Assembly: GCA_039707655.1 (NCBI GenBank)
Contig: CM077670.1
Coordinates: 147,602,001 to 147,666,000, forward strand
DNA length: 64,000 bases
Source of the DNA: Elymus sibiricus
Lineage: Eukaryota > Streptophyta > Magnoliopsida > Poales > Poaceae
Direction: 5' to 3'
Part shown: piece by piece, positions 1 to 10,920 of the stretch
Layout: each line of letters starts with the position of its first letter
Numbering within the stretch: position 1 is the stretch's first letter
The notes under the pieces: model-generated
Databases searched by the model: none
The model's input: the letters and a program-made list of their open reading frames with translations, nothing else
What the model was told of the DNA's origin: nothing
Program-made: the position numbers and the translations under genes

Positions 1-363
1 TATTTAAAATTTGCGTTTGAATGCAAATGCACAATCGATTAGGATAGTGGGTCACTCTTCCATGTCACATACATCTTGGTGGAGCGCTCAAAATGATAAG
101 ATTGCATAGAAATTAGCACTCATCACCAACCAAACAAGTGAATGATCATACAAGAGCATGCAAATGGATATTCAAGCAAGCATAGCAATAATGTATGGTA
201 GGATCAAGCACACAATAATGTAGTATCTCATACAAGCATCAAACAAAGCAGTAAACCAAGTAGCAAGAGTCTCAAAAAGACAAACGAACAAAAGCAAAGC
301 ACTCTCTCTCGAAGGCTAATGATCTATGCAAATTCTCCCCTTTGGCAACAAGTACCAAAAAGT
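1..363. other. Non-coding 3' part of Copia-1
   Basis: AT-rich sequence downstream of the Transposase_32-like ORF. Near 334-345 the minus strand reads as a purine-rich stretch (AAAGGGGAGAA), like the tract that often precedes the 3' LTR in Copia elements. No LTR start follows inside the window, so this is only suggestive. I see no gene. Confidence 0.4.
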
Positions 364-2443
364 TCAAATAAGTATAGAGCTAATCGTCGCTCTAGCTCCT
401 GGTAATGAAGTCTTCTGACTTGTAGCGCCGGTGCGCATAGACATTGTTGGAGTGGATATAAATGCATCTGCGGATGTCTGAGGAGCTGGAGGTGTTGAAA
501 CTGGAGGTGCTAAAGGTGGAACTGAGGCAGTAGCAGTCGGGGCAGAGACTGTGGCTCTGGAAGTGACTGGCAGAGCAACAGATCTGGGCATCCTCTAGAA
601 CTGAGTTGTCGTAGGAAGACCTATGCCCTGATGCTCTTCATCATCACTGCTGGTGCCCTTCCTAACTTCATCCACTTGAGACTTCTGTGACATTAACATC
701 TAGGTCATGAAACTTTGTCTCAACAATCCTCTCAAGGCTCTTCTGATTTGCAGCTATGTCAACCAAACTCTTCTCAATTCTTAGAGTGGCTTGTAGAAGA
801 TGTTGTATCTGATCCTTGGTTTTCAGCACTGGGGCAGGTGGAACACTTGGCCTAGAAGATCTTGCAGCTTCTGCACTAGCCTGTGCTTCGGCTGAGGTAG
901 GATGTGATGCATCCATAGTGACTGTGTTGTCCTCAAATTCTGGGCGAAGTGGCAAATGTTTACGATCCAGCTGAAAAGACTTATTTGCACCCTTGGAGTT
1001 GATGAGCATCTGGATATGAGGGGCAAATCCACAAGACCTTTTCTGATCAGCAGCTGTCCTCTTGATAGTTTCAACTATGAGATCCATCACTTTAATCTCT
1101 CATGTTGGTCTATGTGATGCAGCATGTTGATGGAGTGTCCTCTGATCATCCTTTCATCTCTTGATTTGGGCATCAAGGTATGCCTCATGATTGTGTTGGA
1201 TGTAGCAAGCCCTGCAAGCAGATAGTATACAGAACCAAGCTTGTGATTCTCCTTCTCCTGCTTTGGAATCTCTGTGTACAGGTTTGCCATGGAATTATGA
1301 CCCATCTTGGACTTAGCATACACATCAATGTCATTTTCTTCAGCTTTTGGCACACCAAGCAATGTGGCCCATTCTTGTACACTGGATTGATACCTAACAC
1401 CCTCTGTCATCCAGACAATCCTCCCATTGGGATAGAAATGAGATGTGGAGTAAAACTGCATGATCATCTCATCATTCCAGCTAGTTAGCTTCTTTCCAAT
1501 GAACTCATCAAGATCAATAGATCTGAAGTCCTCATGAACATGGGGGAAGTGATCTTCATTTGCATCAATATACTTCCAGTCCACCCATTTCATATCTCTG
1601 ACAATTGGCTTCTTGTCAAGCAACACTGTTTCATAGAAATCTTGTTGCTCCTTGGTGTGGAATCTGTAGTCAACTGCAGTTCTCCTCCTAACTGAATAGG
1701 ACTCCGATACCCTCCATTTCCTCAGACCAGCATCTTTTCCCTTCTTCATATTCTCAGCTAATGGGTGATCATCATTGTGTTCTGGCAACTTGGGCCTTAA
1801 CTTCATAAGCACTTGGGCTTCTTCCTCTTCCTCTTCTTCTCTCTCAGGCACTGGGGCCTTGTTCTTCTCACTGGCTGGAACATCTCTGGTAGTCCTCTTT
1901 GGCTTTGTTGCTTCAGGTTTGGCCTTGGAAGGAGCAGATGTCTTGATGGCATCTCCCATAAGCTTCTGCTGCTTGGGAGGAGGTGGATTTGCAGCTTCTT
2001 CTTCCTCATTTGTTGCATCATCCCTTCTCATGGATGTAGGCCTGAAGATCACATTAGCAGTCTACTTTCTCTCTCTCTCTCTTCTTGCCTGCTGTCTTAG
2101 ACTTTGACTGAGTAGGAGCCTGCTTAGATCCTTCTGGATTCTCTGGCAAGATGTTCCTCTTGGCAGCTGTGGATGCAGAAATCTTTCTTGTGACTCCTCT
2201 CTCTTTCCTTGTGCCATATTCCTTGGCTACAACAGCTGGTTTCTTCTTCTTTGAGGTAGCTTCCTCAGCAGGAAAATCCTCATCATCATCATCAGAATTT
2301 TTCTTCTTCCTTGTCCTGGTGGCTGCCTTAGGCAATTCTGGTGAGCTCCTTTCTCCCTCATAGTAACTTCCCTAAGGACTTGACCCGGCACTCAGCTCAG
2401 CCTCTTGCTCTGACCTGTTCTGACTGTCACTTGCATCTGACAT
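364..2443 (-). pseudogene. Transposase_32-like extra ORF of Copia-1, broken
   Basis: The reading starts at an ATG at 2441-2443 (protein begins MSDASDSQN). It opens with an acidic and lysine-rich segment, followed by a conserved block at about 1960-1087 containing GRIVWMTEG and EWATLLGVP, then LIVETIKRTAADQKRSCGFA and a Pro/Thr/Ala-rich tail at 591-364. The conserved block resembles the 'putative plant transposon protein' family (Transposase_32) often found in plant retroelements; its biochemical role is unknown. The copy is dead: a TAG near 2372, a frame change at a CT/GA microsatellite (about 2062-2085), another near 1087, another near 685 and a stop near 595. It lies downstream of a TATA box and palindrome array, which suggests its own promoter. 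Family assignment is from memory of motifs, not from a search. Confidence 0.55.
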
Positions 2444-2562
2444 CTTGACACCTGCACTTGTGAAGTAGATGGGGTAGAGTGGAGTAGATGAGCATCACAA
2501 AAACACAGCATTTTGAAAACAATTTGAATCCAAACTTCAGTTTTAGGTTTTCACACAGAGTA

Positions 2563-3108
2563 TTTCGGAGTCACCGATTTGATAGTCTCGGTAGCACCAA
2601 AAGCAGTAACAGAGACTTAGCCACACTGTTTCGGTCAGATCGATGTGTGTCCCGGTCTCTCCGAACTTGGTGGAGATCCTCTACGGCGGTAACTTCGTGG
2701 AGATCCTCTACGGCGGCAACGGTGGTGACGAATGCCGTTGACGGCAACGGAATCCGGTGGCGAGGGCGCGCTGGAGACAAAGACGACGATCCGTGGACCA
2801 GGGCGACGGCAGCAATGGGGTGCGAGAACATGACGATTGAAGAAATTTTCAACGTACGAGTCGCGGACATATATATACCCATGTGCTGTCAGTGAGACCA
2901 AGTGAAAACTATCGGTGGCACCGAAGTGAATAACTGCTGTGAGCGCATCGCTTCGGTGAGACCGAGAATTTTAAATCGGTTTCTCCGAGATTGAAAATCA
3001 AATCAGTCCAAGTGTTTTCGGTGAGACCGAATGGTTGTGTTTTGGTCTGTCTGAAAGGGCACTTAGAAGGTTTTGGAGGTCAGCCCTAAGCGGATCGGTG
3101 GCTCCGAG
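2563..3108 (-). promoter_or_regulatory. Internal promoter-like array (spaced palindromes plus TATA) before the second ORF
   Basis: On the minus strand a TATA box (GGGTATATATATG, about 2868-2881) is preceded by five copies of a TCGGT-nnn-ACCGA type motif at 2912, 2952, 2975, 3017 and 3094. Three weaker copies follow it (2563, 2586, 2651). The TATA is about 425 bases upstream of the ATG at 2443. The same motif class crowds the U3 of this element's LTR (21844-22159). I infer a second, internal promoter driving the Transposase_32-like ORF. Confidence 0.45.
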
Positions 3109-3699
3109 TGCTCCTCACCCAGAGGGTCCGATAGAGACTTGTTCAAGTTTTTGTGATATAGCAAGAAAGAATTTAGATGATTTGAGATAGATAGCTAGAG
3201 AAGGTGCTTAGGCATTCTTATACATCCATTTAACAAAATAAAACCAAATCAATCAAACTACAAATGGATGTCCTCGAATGAGAAATATGCAAATCATCAT
3301 GCTCACACAATAAGATAGCAAATAAAATATGTGTCAAACATGCACAACCAATTCTAGCAACTATCAAGCAATGGGCGATGACAATGTCATCTATATATGA
3401 GTATATTGACTTAGGAGCCACATGAGAACATTTGATCATGGGTCATACTCATCGTTTAAGCACAAGTGGGGTTACCACTTTTACATAAAGCATTAATGTG
3501 TTCACATCATTAGAGTTGCTTTGACTCAAGTCTTAGAGTAAAGCTCGCCCTAGATGTGATATCCCCCCAAGAAGGGATGAACTAACCTTGGGTTTTGTCG
3601 ATGATGAATTCATGTAAATGTTGTAGATGTGGATGCTCAATGTTGATGTTGATCATCAGGAGTTGGGAGCAATCCTTGGAGTTTTGCACTTTCAATACC
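3109..3699. other. Non-coding stretch of Copia-1 between gag and the internal promoter
   Basis: No coding region is recognisable. On the minus strand it begins with a TTGAAAGTGCAAAAC block near 3690 that resembles the start of the element's own LTR (TGAAAGTGCAAG), then diverges. Pol would be expected upstream of or within this stretch in an autonomous Copia element and is absent. Confidence 0.5.
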
Positions 3700-5164
3700 T
3701 ACATGGGTTTGTCCCACAGAAGGAACATACAAGGATATCCATAGACATAGAGTGAAGTGCACATATGATGATGTCCATGAATGCATTGAATACCTTGTCC
3801 CTTGCCTTACCAACAAGAGGATTTGTGACTCCATGAACTAGTGCAAGATGTTGAAGTTGGTTGCACAAGTTCTTTCCATAAAAGAATGTGAGTGAAGTTT
3901 GTTGGCGGAGTCACCCTCAAGAACTCTCTAGTTCTTCTTCTTTAGGACCCTTATCAACTTGATGGGAATCCTTGGAGTTGTGGTAGCACTTGATGAAGCC
4001 TTTGGAGCCCACTTGACCAAAGTTTGAGGTGGTCCTTCAAATGAATCAATCTCTTCTTGAAGCTTGTCCTTGCCTTTTAGCTTGTGGTCTTGAGATGGAA
4101 GATCATCTTGAGCTTGTGTCCCCTTGAAAGAAGTAGGATCATACTTCTCTGGTTGAGGAACAAACTACGTCTTGGGGTATTGATCTTCCTCCCACTCAAC
4201 TCCATTGGCATTGAACTTTCGTTCAAAACCAATACCTTGGTTCTTCCGATGCCTTCCTTGCTTGCGCACAATTTCCTCAAATTGCTTACTCCCGGCAAGG
4301 CTCTTGTAGACACCCTTTTCTATAATTCCTTTCAATAAATCATTTTCTTGCTCAAGTGTAACTTGGCTAAGAGAATCATTAGTGGAATCAATAGAACTAC
4401 TAGAAGTAACAACATTGGATTTAGCATTGTTATTGTTACTACTACAGGTAGAACCCTTTTTACCCTTGTTACTAGTTTGCTTAGATTTAACTTGGGGCAT
4501 GAAGGTAGACAAGAGTAAACGTTTGGCAAGATATGAAGAACTCTTCTTTCGAAGATCATCAGTGATATCTTTAAGAAACTCATGCTCTTGCTCTAAATTT
4601 AGCTTCTCGAAGCGTAGCTTCTCATGAGATTTTAAAAGCACTCTATGATCCTCTTGAGTTGTTTCATGAGCTAACTTAAGAGTGTTTGGTTCTTTAGTTA
4701 GACGCTCAATCTCCTTCATAGCATTGTCATTCATTTCCTCTTGACTATGATTACTAGCATTTTCATTGTAGCTCACATTACTAGTCTTATCAACAAGTAA
4801 ATCATCATCACCAAGCAAATCATCCTCATCACTATTGAAGTCAAAGTATTCGGGGTGTGATACCTTGGGGCCTTTTGCCATGAAGCATCTTACAATTCCT
4901 TCATTTGGTGAATCAAATAGATCATAGGAGTTGGAGGATACGACAGCAAGTCCGGCAACACCTTCATCTTGACTAGAGTCGCAGTTGGAGTGATAACTTC
5001 TCTCGGAGTGGTTGTCGGAGTCGGAGCTAGAAATCCATTCACCAACATGAGCTTGATGTCTTCTTCTGGTGTAGCTCTTGGATGAGTTGTCCTTCCTTTC
5101 CGAATCCTTGCTTCTTCGATGTCGTGCGTATGACCATCCATGGGGCCATCTAGCCCCTTTACGG
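3700..5164 (-). pseudogene. Copia-1 gag, C-terminal part (downstream of Tat-D insertion)
   Basis: This is the continuation of the gag interrupted by Tat-D. The reading resumes with Ser/Arg/Lys-rich sequence (RRSKDSERKDNSSKSY) and runs in one frame into MAKGPKVSHPEYFDFNSDED at about 4881. It then enters a long acidic coiled-coil region (4830-4300) and ends in degenerate sequence near 3700 containing CSFCGTNPC. The frame just after the insertion point differs by one base from the frame on the far side, so the copy carried an indel near the junction. Coiled-coil Gag tails of this type are common in grass Copia elements. Several stops occur between 4160 and 3700. Confidence 0.6.
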
Positions 5165-5169
5165 TTCGA
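5165..5169. repeat. Target site duplication of Tat-D, left copy (TTCGA)
   Basis: TTCGA here matches TTCGA at 19958-19962, immediately outside the last LTR. The flanks are the two halves of the Copia-1 gag. A 5 bp duplication is the usual size for Ty3/gypsy integration. Confidence 0.7.
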
Positions 5170-5967
5170 CTAGGGAGATGCACAAGCACAAAGAGCAGAA
5201 CCAGCAGAAACGCAAGGGGTTTACCCAGGTTCGGGCCACCGTGAGGTGTATAACCCTACTCCTGCTTTGGTGTATTATATGTAGATAGCTCAAGTACAAG
5301 GTGCGCTTCTTGTCAGCAAGGTGCAGGAGAAGCAGCTACGCATGCCAAGAGAGCTAAGCGTTGATCGATCCTTTGTAAAGTTTGCCCTGGCCCTCCTTTT
5401 ATAGCTCAAGGGGTAACCACAGTGGCAAAACAGTCATTACAAGTTGATTAGATAGCAAATAGTGCTATCATACCGAACTCTGCCGGATTAGGACAAAAGC
5501 ATTTATTGTGCCGTTAGGTGTCATGTGGAGGAGGAGTCCCGGCAAGGTTTCTGCACCGCTCGCCTAGCTACCACCTATTAACTTGACACGCCTTCCGGAC
5601 GGGTGTCATTAAAGCTAATTCTCCTTCCAGCAGGCTGACATGTGCCCCGACAAATCTCACCAAACTGCTTGTGCGGTCGACACCTCACCGATTAGCGACT
5701 AGCAGCTCGGTGCGGTGGAGCGCTGACGAGCTAGCGAGAGCTTGCCGGTACGGAGCTTGCCGGGCCTTCATCTTGCCGCCTTGAGCCTTGCCGGCAAGTA
5801 TCATCTTGTGCTTCATGGTATCTTCTCTTGACCTTCTTCCTAGTGCCTTCGCAACTAGGCCTTCAGTCTTGATCTTGGTAATCCTCGGCAAGCCCTGGCC
5901 ACCGGGAAGGCTGCTACTGTCTGTGCATAAGTCAGGGTATAAAATACCCATGTTTTATACACTGACA
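5170..5967 (-). repeat. Tat-D LTR 1 (3' LTR in pol orientation)
   Basis: On the minus strand it starts TGTCAGTGTATAAAACATGG and is preceded by a purine/GC-rich GGCCCGGGGGCTCC tract typical of grass gypsy elements. It contains a TATA-like GAGCTATAAAAGGAGG (about 5395-5410) and ends near CTCCCTAG, which is not the canonical CA. It is about 800 bp. It is the only one of the three copies that keeps the LTR 3' terminal ~45 bases. Confidence 0.8.
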
Positions 5968-6360
5968 GGAGCCCCCGGGCCTGGGCCATACGCGCGTCCG
6001 AAGTGTCGTTGGGCTAGGCCCAAACAATGCATAGACACGCGGCGGGAAATTACCGCCGAAATTTTTGCAATGATGATTTCCCTCCAAGCACGCCCACGCC
6101 GCGCATTTAATGCGGGATGCAGGAGTGGTGGACTGTAGCGGTTATCTCGCGGTAGTGCGCCTGCAAAAGCGCTGTCAAGGCAAACAGTAAAGAGCCAACC
6201 CCCTCACGCCTTCCCCATAAAAAGGCAACCACGAGGGGACGTTGCTCATTCACCCTTTCTTCCCTCTGCTTCATCTTCTTCCTCTAGCTAGAGCAGCTTC
6301 TGCCGCCGCCACCACCGGTTCACATCTCACCTCGACTCCTTCTTTTCTCCCTGAGCCCTT
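5968..6360 (+). other. Tat-D leader upstream of the antisense gene
   Basis: This contains the GGAGCCCCCGGGCC tract next to the LTR, a GC-rich stretch and the antisense gene's TATA box and 5' untranslated region. The same sequence recurs at 17402-17794 and, on the opposite strand, at 22640-23032. Confidence 0.6.
6216..6225 (+). promoter_or_regulatory. TATA box of the Tat-D antisense gene
   Basis: CATAAAAAGG lies 136 bases before the ATG at 6361 and is followed by a C/T-rich leader. The same box at the same distance class occurs at 17650-17659 and, on the minus strand, at 22788-22797 in Tat-C. Conservation in three copies supports a real promoter. Confidence 0.6.
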
Positions 6361-7961
6361 ATGGCACCCAAGAAGGCCGACGCAGTGGGGAAGAAGCCCG
6401 CCAAGCCTGTCGAACCTAAGGCAGAGAAGAAGAAGAAGGAACTAGAGGAACTGGAGAAGCAGCGGAGGGAGAACGTGGTGTTCTCGCCGCCGGCTTTGGA
6501 TGAGAATACCTTGATCGAGAGGTATGCCTATATGTGGGGGCAAGACACCAAAGACCACAAGGCCCCAGTAGCGCTCCCCGCCGAAGGCAAGACCCCATCA
6601 GATTCGTATCCATTTTTCTGCGCGTACTTCTATTGCAGGCTGGTCCCTCCATTTTCGGATTTCTTCAGCGCAATGATGTACATCTTTGGGTTTTGACTGC
6701 TGGATTTTACTCCGAATGCCATGACATGCATGTCAGTCTTCACCCATTTCTATGAGAATTTCATTGGAGTTGCCCCCAATGTTGATCTGTTCCGCCATTT
6801 CTTCATCCCTCGCATTGAAGGTAAAGCGCTATCCGACAGCGTCACATGGATCCCTAGGGCCAAGACCAAGGACCAGTATCTTCCTGGGCAACTGCACTTG
6901 AAATGGGAAGAATGGCGGGCTGAGTGGTGTTGGATCCAGGAAAAAGATTTTCCTAGTTTCTGCTTGCCGCACACAGAGAGAGTCATACGTGGCGACAACT
7001 GGAGCAACTTGGGTGCCAGCGACAAGAGACTTGGCCCGGCACTGAACCGAATCGCTCGCCTTAGAGCCGCCAAGTTGACTATAGAGATGGTGGGTGCCAA
7101 TTTCCTCCGGCAATGCATTGCGCCATTGCAGAAAAGAGAGAGGTTCACCTGGGAGTACCAGAACTCAGGTGATATCATGCGACTGTATCCAGGGCTCGGG
7201 AACAATTTGACTGTCATGGAGCACGCCTGCCTCTATGAGCAACTGTTCAGAACCACCGGCACCTTCCACTTGCCGGACCAGATCATCCCATTGAATATCA
7301 ATTCCGCCAAGGATTCCATCTTGGCGATGATGCCAAAATGCAACGCTCAAGGGGTCGAACCCCTCTGGCCAATGCCTACTCTGGAGAATGAAATGACATG
7401 GGCTTCAAACTTGACGCAGAAGGCCATCCGGACAGAGAGGGATCTCATCAAGGCCACCAAAGACGAAGAGCTGGCATACATCGCCAGCAAGGCCGTAGAA
7501 GGTGCTAGAATTAGCAGGGCTGGCGGTTCTCAGGTCGCGGAAACCGAGGATGATGAAGAAGAACATCTTGACAAGGAGGTTGCTGAGGAATCCCGAGAAG
7601 AGCCTGCCGGTGACGAGGTTGCCGGAGAACCCGAAGACGAAGAAGAAAAAGGTCCTCGGGCTCCAAAGAAGAGGGCACACATTCTTCAGAAGACGGCCAG
7701 CCAAGAGCCAGCGCGCGCTTCTTCGCCAAAGGCTGGTCCTGTCGTGAAGAAGACGACCACCAAAACTGGCCATCAAGAAGTGCGCCGGCAACAAACTCGG
7801 TGCCCACGAGCTCAGTGTCCATCTCCCCAGCAAGAAGTTGTCGGGGAAGTCGGGTCTTCTCAGCCGGCAAGTTCATCCCCTCCGACACTCAAAAGGGCCA
7901 GGGAATCGCCCCCGCCAGCGAGATATGACCTCTCCATCCTCAGCGAGTCAGAAGACGAGGA

Positions 7962-8043
7962 GTAAGAACAATTGTCTTATATTCACCAAGTCTTGACTCC
8001 ATCTTGATTATGATTTCTGACTTGATTCTTTCTGTTTTTGCAG
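7962..8043 (+). other. Intron 1 of the Tat-D aORF
   Basis: 82 bases, from GTAAGA at 7962 to a T-rich tract ending TTTTTGCAG at 8043. Removing it keeps the frame open from the acidic tail into exon 2. Being antisense to the element's genomic RNA, it would not be spliced out during retrotransposition. Confidence 0.65.
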
Positions 8044-8430
8044 AGACATAGAGCCACTTGTGCTTCAGGCCAAGCGAGCCAAGGCTGCAGCGGAAAGCGA
8101 GCCCGCGACAAGCACTTGGCAAGGGGGTGCATCTGGTGATACCATCGTCATCAGCCCCCAGCCCAGTCCCCTACGCGAGGCCATGACGCAGTTCCCGCTC
8201 GCCGGTACTGGCACTGATGCTCCTTCTCTTGGTCTCGACAAGGAGGTAGGAGAAGGCCACCAGGAGGAAGAGCACCAAGAGGCAGATCCTACCGTGGTTC
8301 TTCCAAAGGACCTCCATTGATGAGCCCGTTCGCACTGAGATAGTCCCGGTAAGCGAGGCTACCGGAGACCGTGCGGCAGCAACTGAAGTTGCCGGGGAAG
8401 GAACTGTCCTTCAACAACAAGCACCAACAG

Positions 8431-8533
8431 GTAATCCACTTATTTTTAAGCACTTCCTGATTTTTTTTGTTTTCTTGAACTTGACTTGTAAACTGATTTT
8501 CATTTTATCCTTTGCTTCTGTTCCGCTTTGCAG
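8431..8533 (+). other. Intron 2 of the Tat-D aORF
   Basis: 103 bases from CAG|GTAATC to a pyrimidine tract ending CGCTTTGCAG. The exon 2 and exon 3 frames join without a stop across it. Confidence 0.65.
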
Positions 8534-8705
8534 CTCCCACCTCTCCCGAAGAAGGGGAAATCCTTATGGAAGTGGCAGACATTGCAAAGGAAGCTACTGA
8601 TGAGGCCGCCAAGATAGTTGCTGAGGAGGCCACCAACTCTGTCGGTGAGGAAGGAAGGGAAGTTGCCGGAGACATAAGGGAGTCTTCTGGCGACACACCC
8701 GCTCC

Positions 8706-9331
8706 CATCCAAACAAGTACAGAAATGGTGGTGGTTGCCGCTGACAAGCCAGACTCTGTCGCTCAACCAGCCGTACTAACTGCTCAAACCTTGACGGACG
8801 CACTTATCCATGCCGCTCCTCAACAAGGGTCCGAAGCCCCCAGTACATCAGGCACCGGAGAGATGAACTTTGATGAAGAGATTGATCGCATCCTTGCCTC
8901 CATCCCCAAGAGCACCCTTGAAGATGACAACGCTACCGATAGCACAGCAAATCTTGCCTTCCTAGATACCATGGCTGCTAGTCTCAGGGATGTGCAAGAG
9001 CATTATGGTAAGCGATGGGACAAGCTTCAAGCAGAACACACAACTCTGGAGGTGATTGAGGAAAAGCTGAAGAAGAAGGCAGAAGATATCCGCACTTGGT
9101 ACAACAACCAATCCCACAATTTGAGGAAGCAAGAGAAAAAACTTGCCGCCACCCAAGAAAAGGCGACAGCCTTGGGCGGCAAGCTGGCAGAGCGCGAAGC
9201 GCAGCTCAATGCCCGAGAGAGGAATCTTGCCGCACTAGAGGAGGCCCTAGCCGCCAAACTTCGTGGCAAGGATGAAGAAATTGAGAAGCTCCTTGAGCAA
9301 AGGACACAAGAGCTGGAAAAGAACCATAAGG
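8706..9331 (+). repeat. Inverted repeat arm A (aORF coiled-coil segment)
   Basis: This part of aORF exon 3 is repeated in inverted orientation at 15567-16197. By eye the translated arms differ at about 20 of 205 residues. Homology stops abruptly at AACCATAA on one side and near AGTACAGAAAT on the other. Confidence 0.85.
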
Positions 9332-10119
9332 ATTTCAATGAGACCCAAGTTCAAGAAAATGCCGCCAAGCTCAAGGAGGCTACTGATGAAGCTACCGCTG
9401 CCACTGCTGCCAAGGCGGATCTTGATTCCCAGTTGGTCAAGTTGAAAGAAGAGCTTGCCGGAAATAGTAAAGAGGTTGAGACTCTCAAGGGCGAAGCGCA
9501 GAAAACAACCCTCACCTTAGGGGAACTGCAAACGCAGCTCTCATACAAGAATCAAGATCTCCATACCGCCACCAAGGTAGCCGAGGATTTGAAGTCTAAA
9601 CTTGCCGGCCTGGAAACTGATCTCGAGTCTGCCAAGGAGCGGGAAAGAATCTTGACGGAGAAGTTGGGAACAGAGGAGGCCTTGCGCTTAGATGTTGAGA
9701 ACAGGTTCAATCAGCTGTAGGAAAACCTCTCCCTCTGGAACAACAGTCTTATCAATATTGTTGAGCGCATCACTTCCCAAATCGCCATCATGGACATGAG
9801 GAGCTGGGGCCTCACCGTCAACGACAAGGAGGCCACCAGCGTGAGGCTAACCAAGTTCTTCGAGGGTCTCATTGACGCCTTGAAGACGTATCATGAAGAT
9901 AGATCTGCCTCGTTTGCTGACGAATCTCGGAAGTTTGCGCGCAACGTCCTTTATAATGTGCTGCTCAAGCTTGCACATCACTATCTTGATCTCGAAATCT
10001 TCGGGATCTTCAGGAAGTTGCCGCAGAACACCGATGTCTCTGCCACCGACAAGATTGCCGGCCCTCTTGCCGATAAAGTTCTCCACGTTCCCAGGATCCA
10101 AGGCGATCGTCAAGATTAG

Positions 10120-10920
10120 ACTTGTCTTTGCATTTGCCACAGTGCTGTCACGTAAAAGATACATGTGATATTTAGATTTGTACTGATTTTGTGATGTAAT
10201 ATAACTCGTGTTAATGAATGAATGTATGCCATCTCCCTTGTTTCACTTTGTCTTTGTATAATTTCTTTTATACCCTACGCATGCTAGGAGCCTGCCGGTG
10301 CGTGCACTTGCTGCGAGCGCTTGAGGAACGGATCCTTAGCAGCCTGCCGGTAGTGTCGCTGCCGGCAAGTTTTCCTTTGACGTTTTCAAATGCAACTTAC
10401 TTAAATTGTTGAGCGGACTCAAAACAAAGTAAGAGCGCAACTGATTATGACAAGGTTCCTTCGCGTGCAGGTTTTTCATACAAACATAGAATCGTTCAAG
10501 GGAAATTGCAAATGTAACAAGGAATTTGTTTCAAAGTTTTTCAACTTAGCTTTTCCTTGTACTGTTTTTCTTGTTGCACAAAATGATCACTTGAATGTCA
10601 TTAAGTGGTGTTCTCATCGTCACTCCCCTCGGGAAACTTGCACGCGAGGAATCCTTCTGTCCTTTGAGAAAAAGAAAGAAGAGAAAAGAGTGGTTTGGAA
10701 ACCTTGATGGTTCATTAACCATTTCATACAAGTCAAAGCGTAATCACAACATCACATGCATTTATACACAAGCAAATATGTATTTTCACAAAGAGTTCTG
10801 AAACACTTAGCTTTATTTCACTTATGCATAGGATCTGCGCCTGGCTTTGTACAAAGGGTTACAAGTCTTGCCGACAAAGCTTGTACAAAAGGGATTGCCG
10901 AGAGGCCCGGCAACCGCGCC
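10120..10920. other. Convergent non-coding spacer between aORF and pol
   Basis: Lies between the 3' end of the plus-strand antisense gene and the 3' end of minus-strand pol. AT-rich, with T-rich and AATGAATG-type motifs near 10215 that could serve as polyadenylation signals. No gene seen. Confidence 0.5.

Larger units (their letters stand above)
6361..10119 (+). pseudogene. Tat-D antisense ORF (aORF), Transposase_28-like, two introns, broken
   Basis: Starts at ATG 6361 (MAPKKADAVGKK). Exon 1 (6361-7961) has a basic N-terminus, a conserved domain with FPPAL-like, ERYAYMWG, FRHFFIPR and ENEMTWASN motifs, and an acidic Glu-rich tail. Exons 2 (8044-8430) and 3 (8534-10119) follow two GT-AG introns; exon 3 is a long coiled coil (about 8950-9720) with a helical tail. 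The unbroken length would be about 1190 residues. Breaks: TGA at 6694-6696 where the second copy reads CGA, an extra A near 8304, and TAG at 9718-9720. The domain resembles the 'putative gypsy type transposon' family (Transposase_28), known as an extra ORF antisense to pol in Tat-lineage elements. Its function is unknown. It converges with pol, whose end is at 10921. Confidence 0.7.

Noticed and set aside
2488..2895. 135-codon plus-strand ORF opposite the Copia-1 internal promoter
   Set aside because: Covers leader and palindromes on the opposite strand; no domain, and the minus-strand TATA context explains the region better.
8512..9720. The coiled-coil ORF as an independent host gene
   Set aside because: It joins in frame to the upstream aORF exons through a GT-AG intron and lies inside Tat-D.
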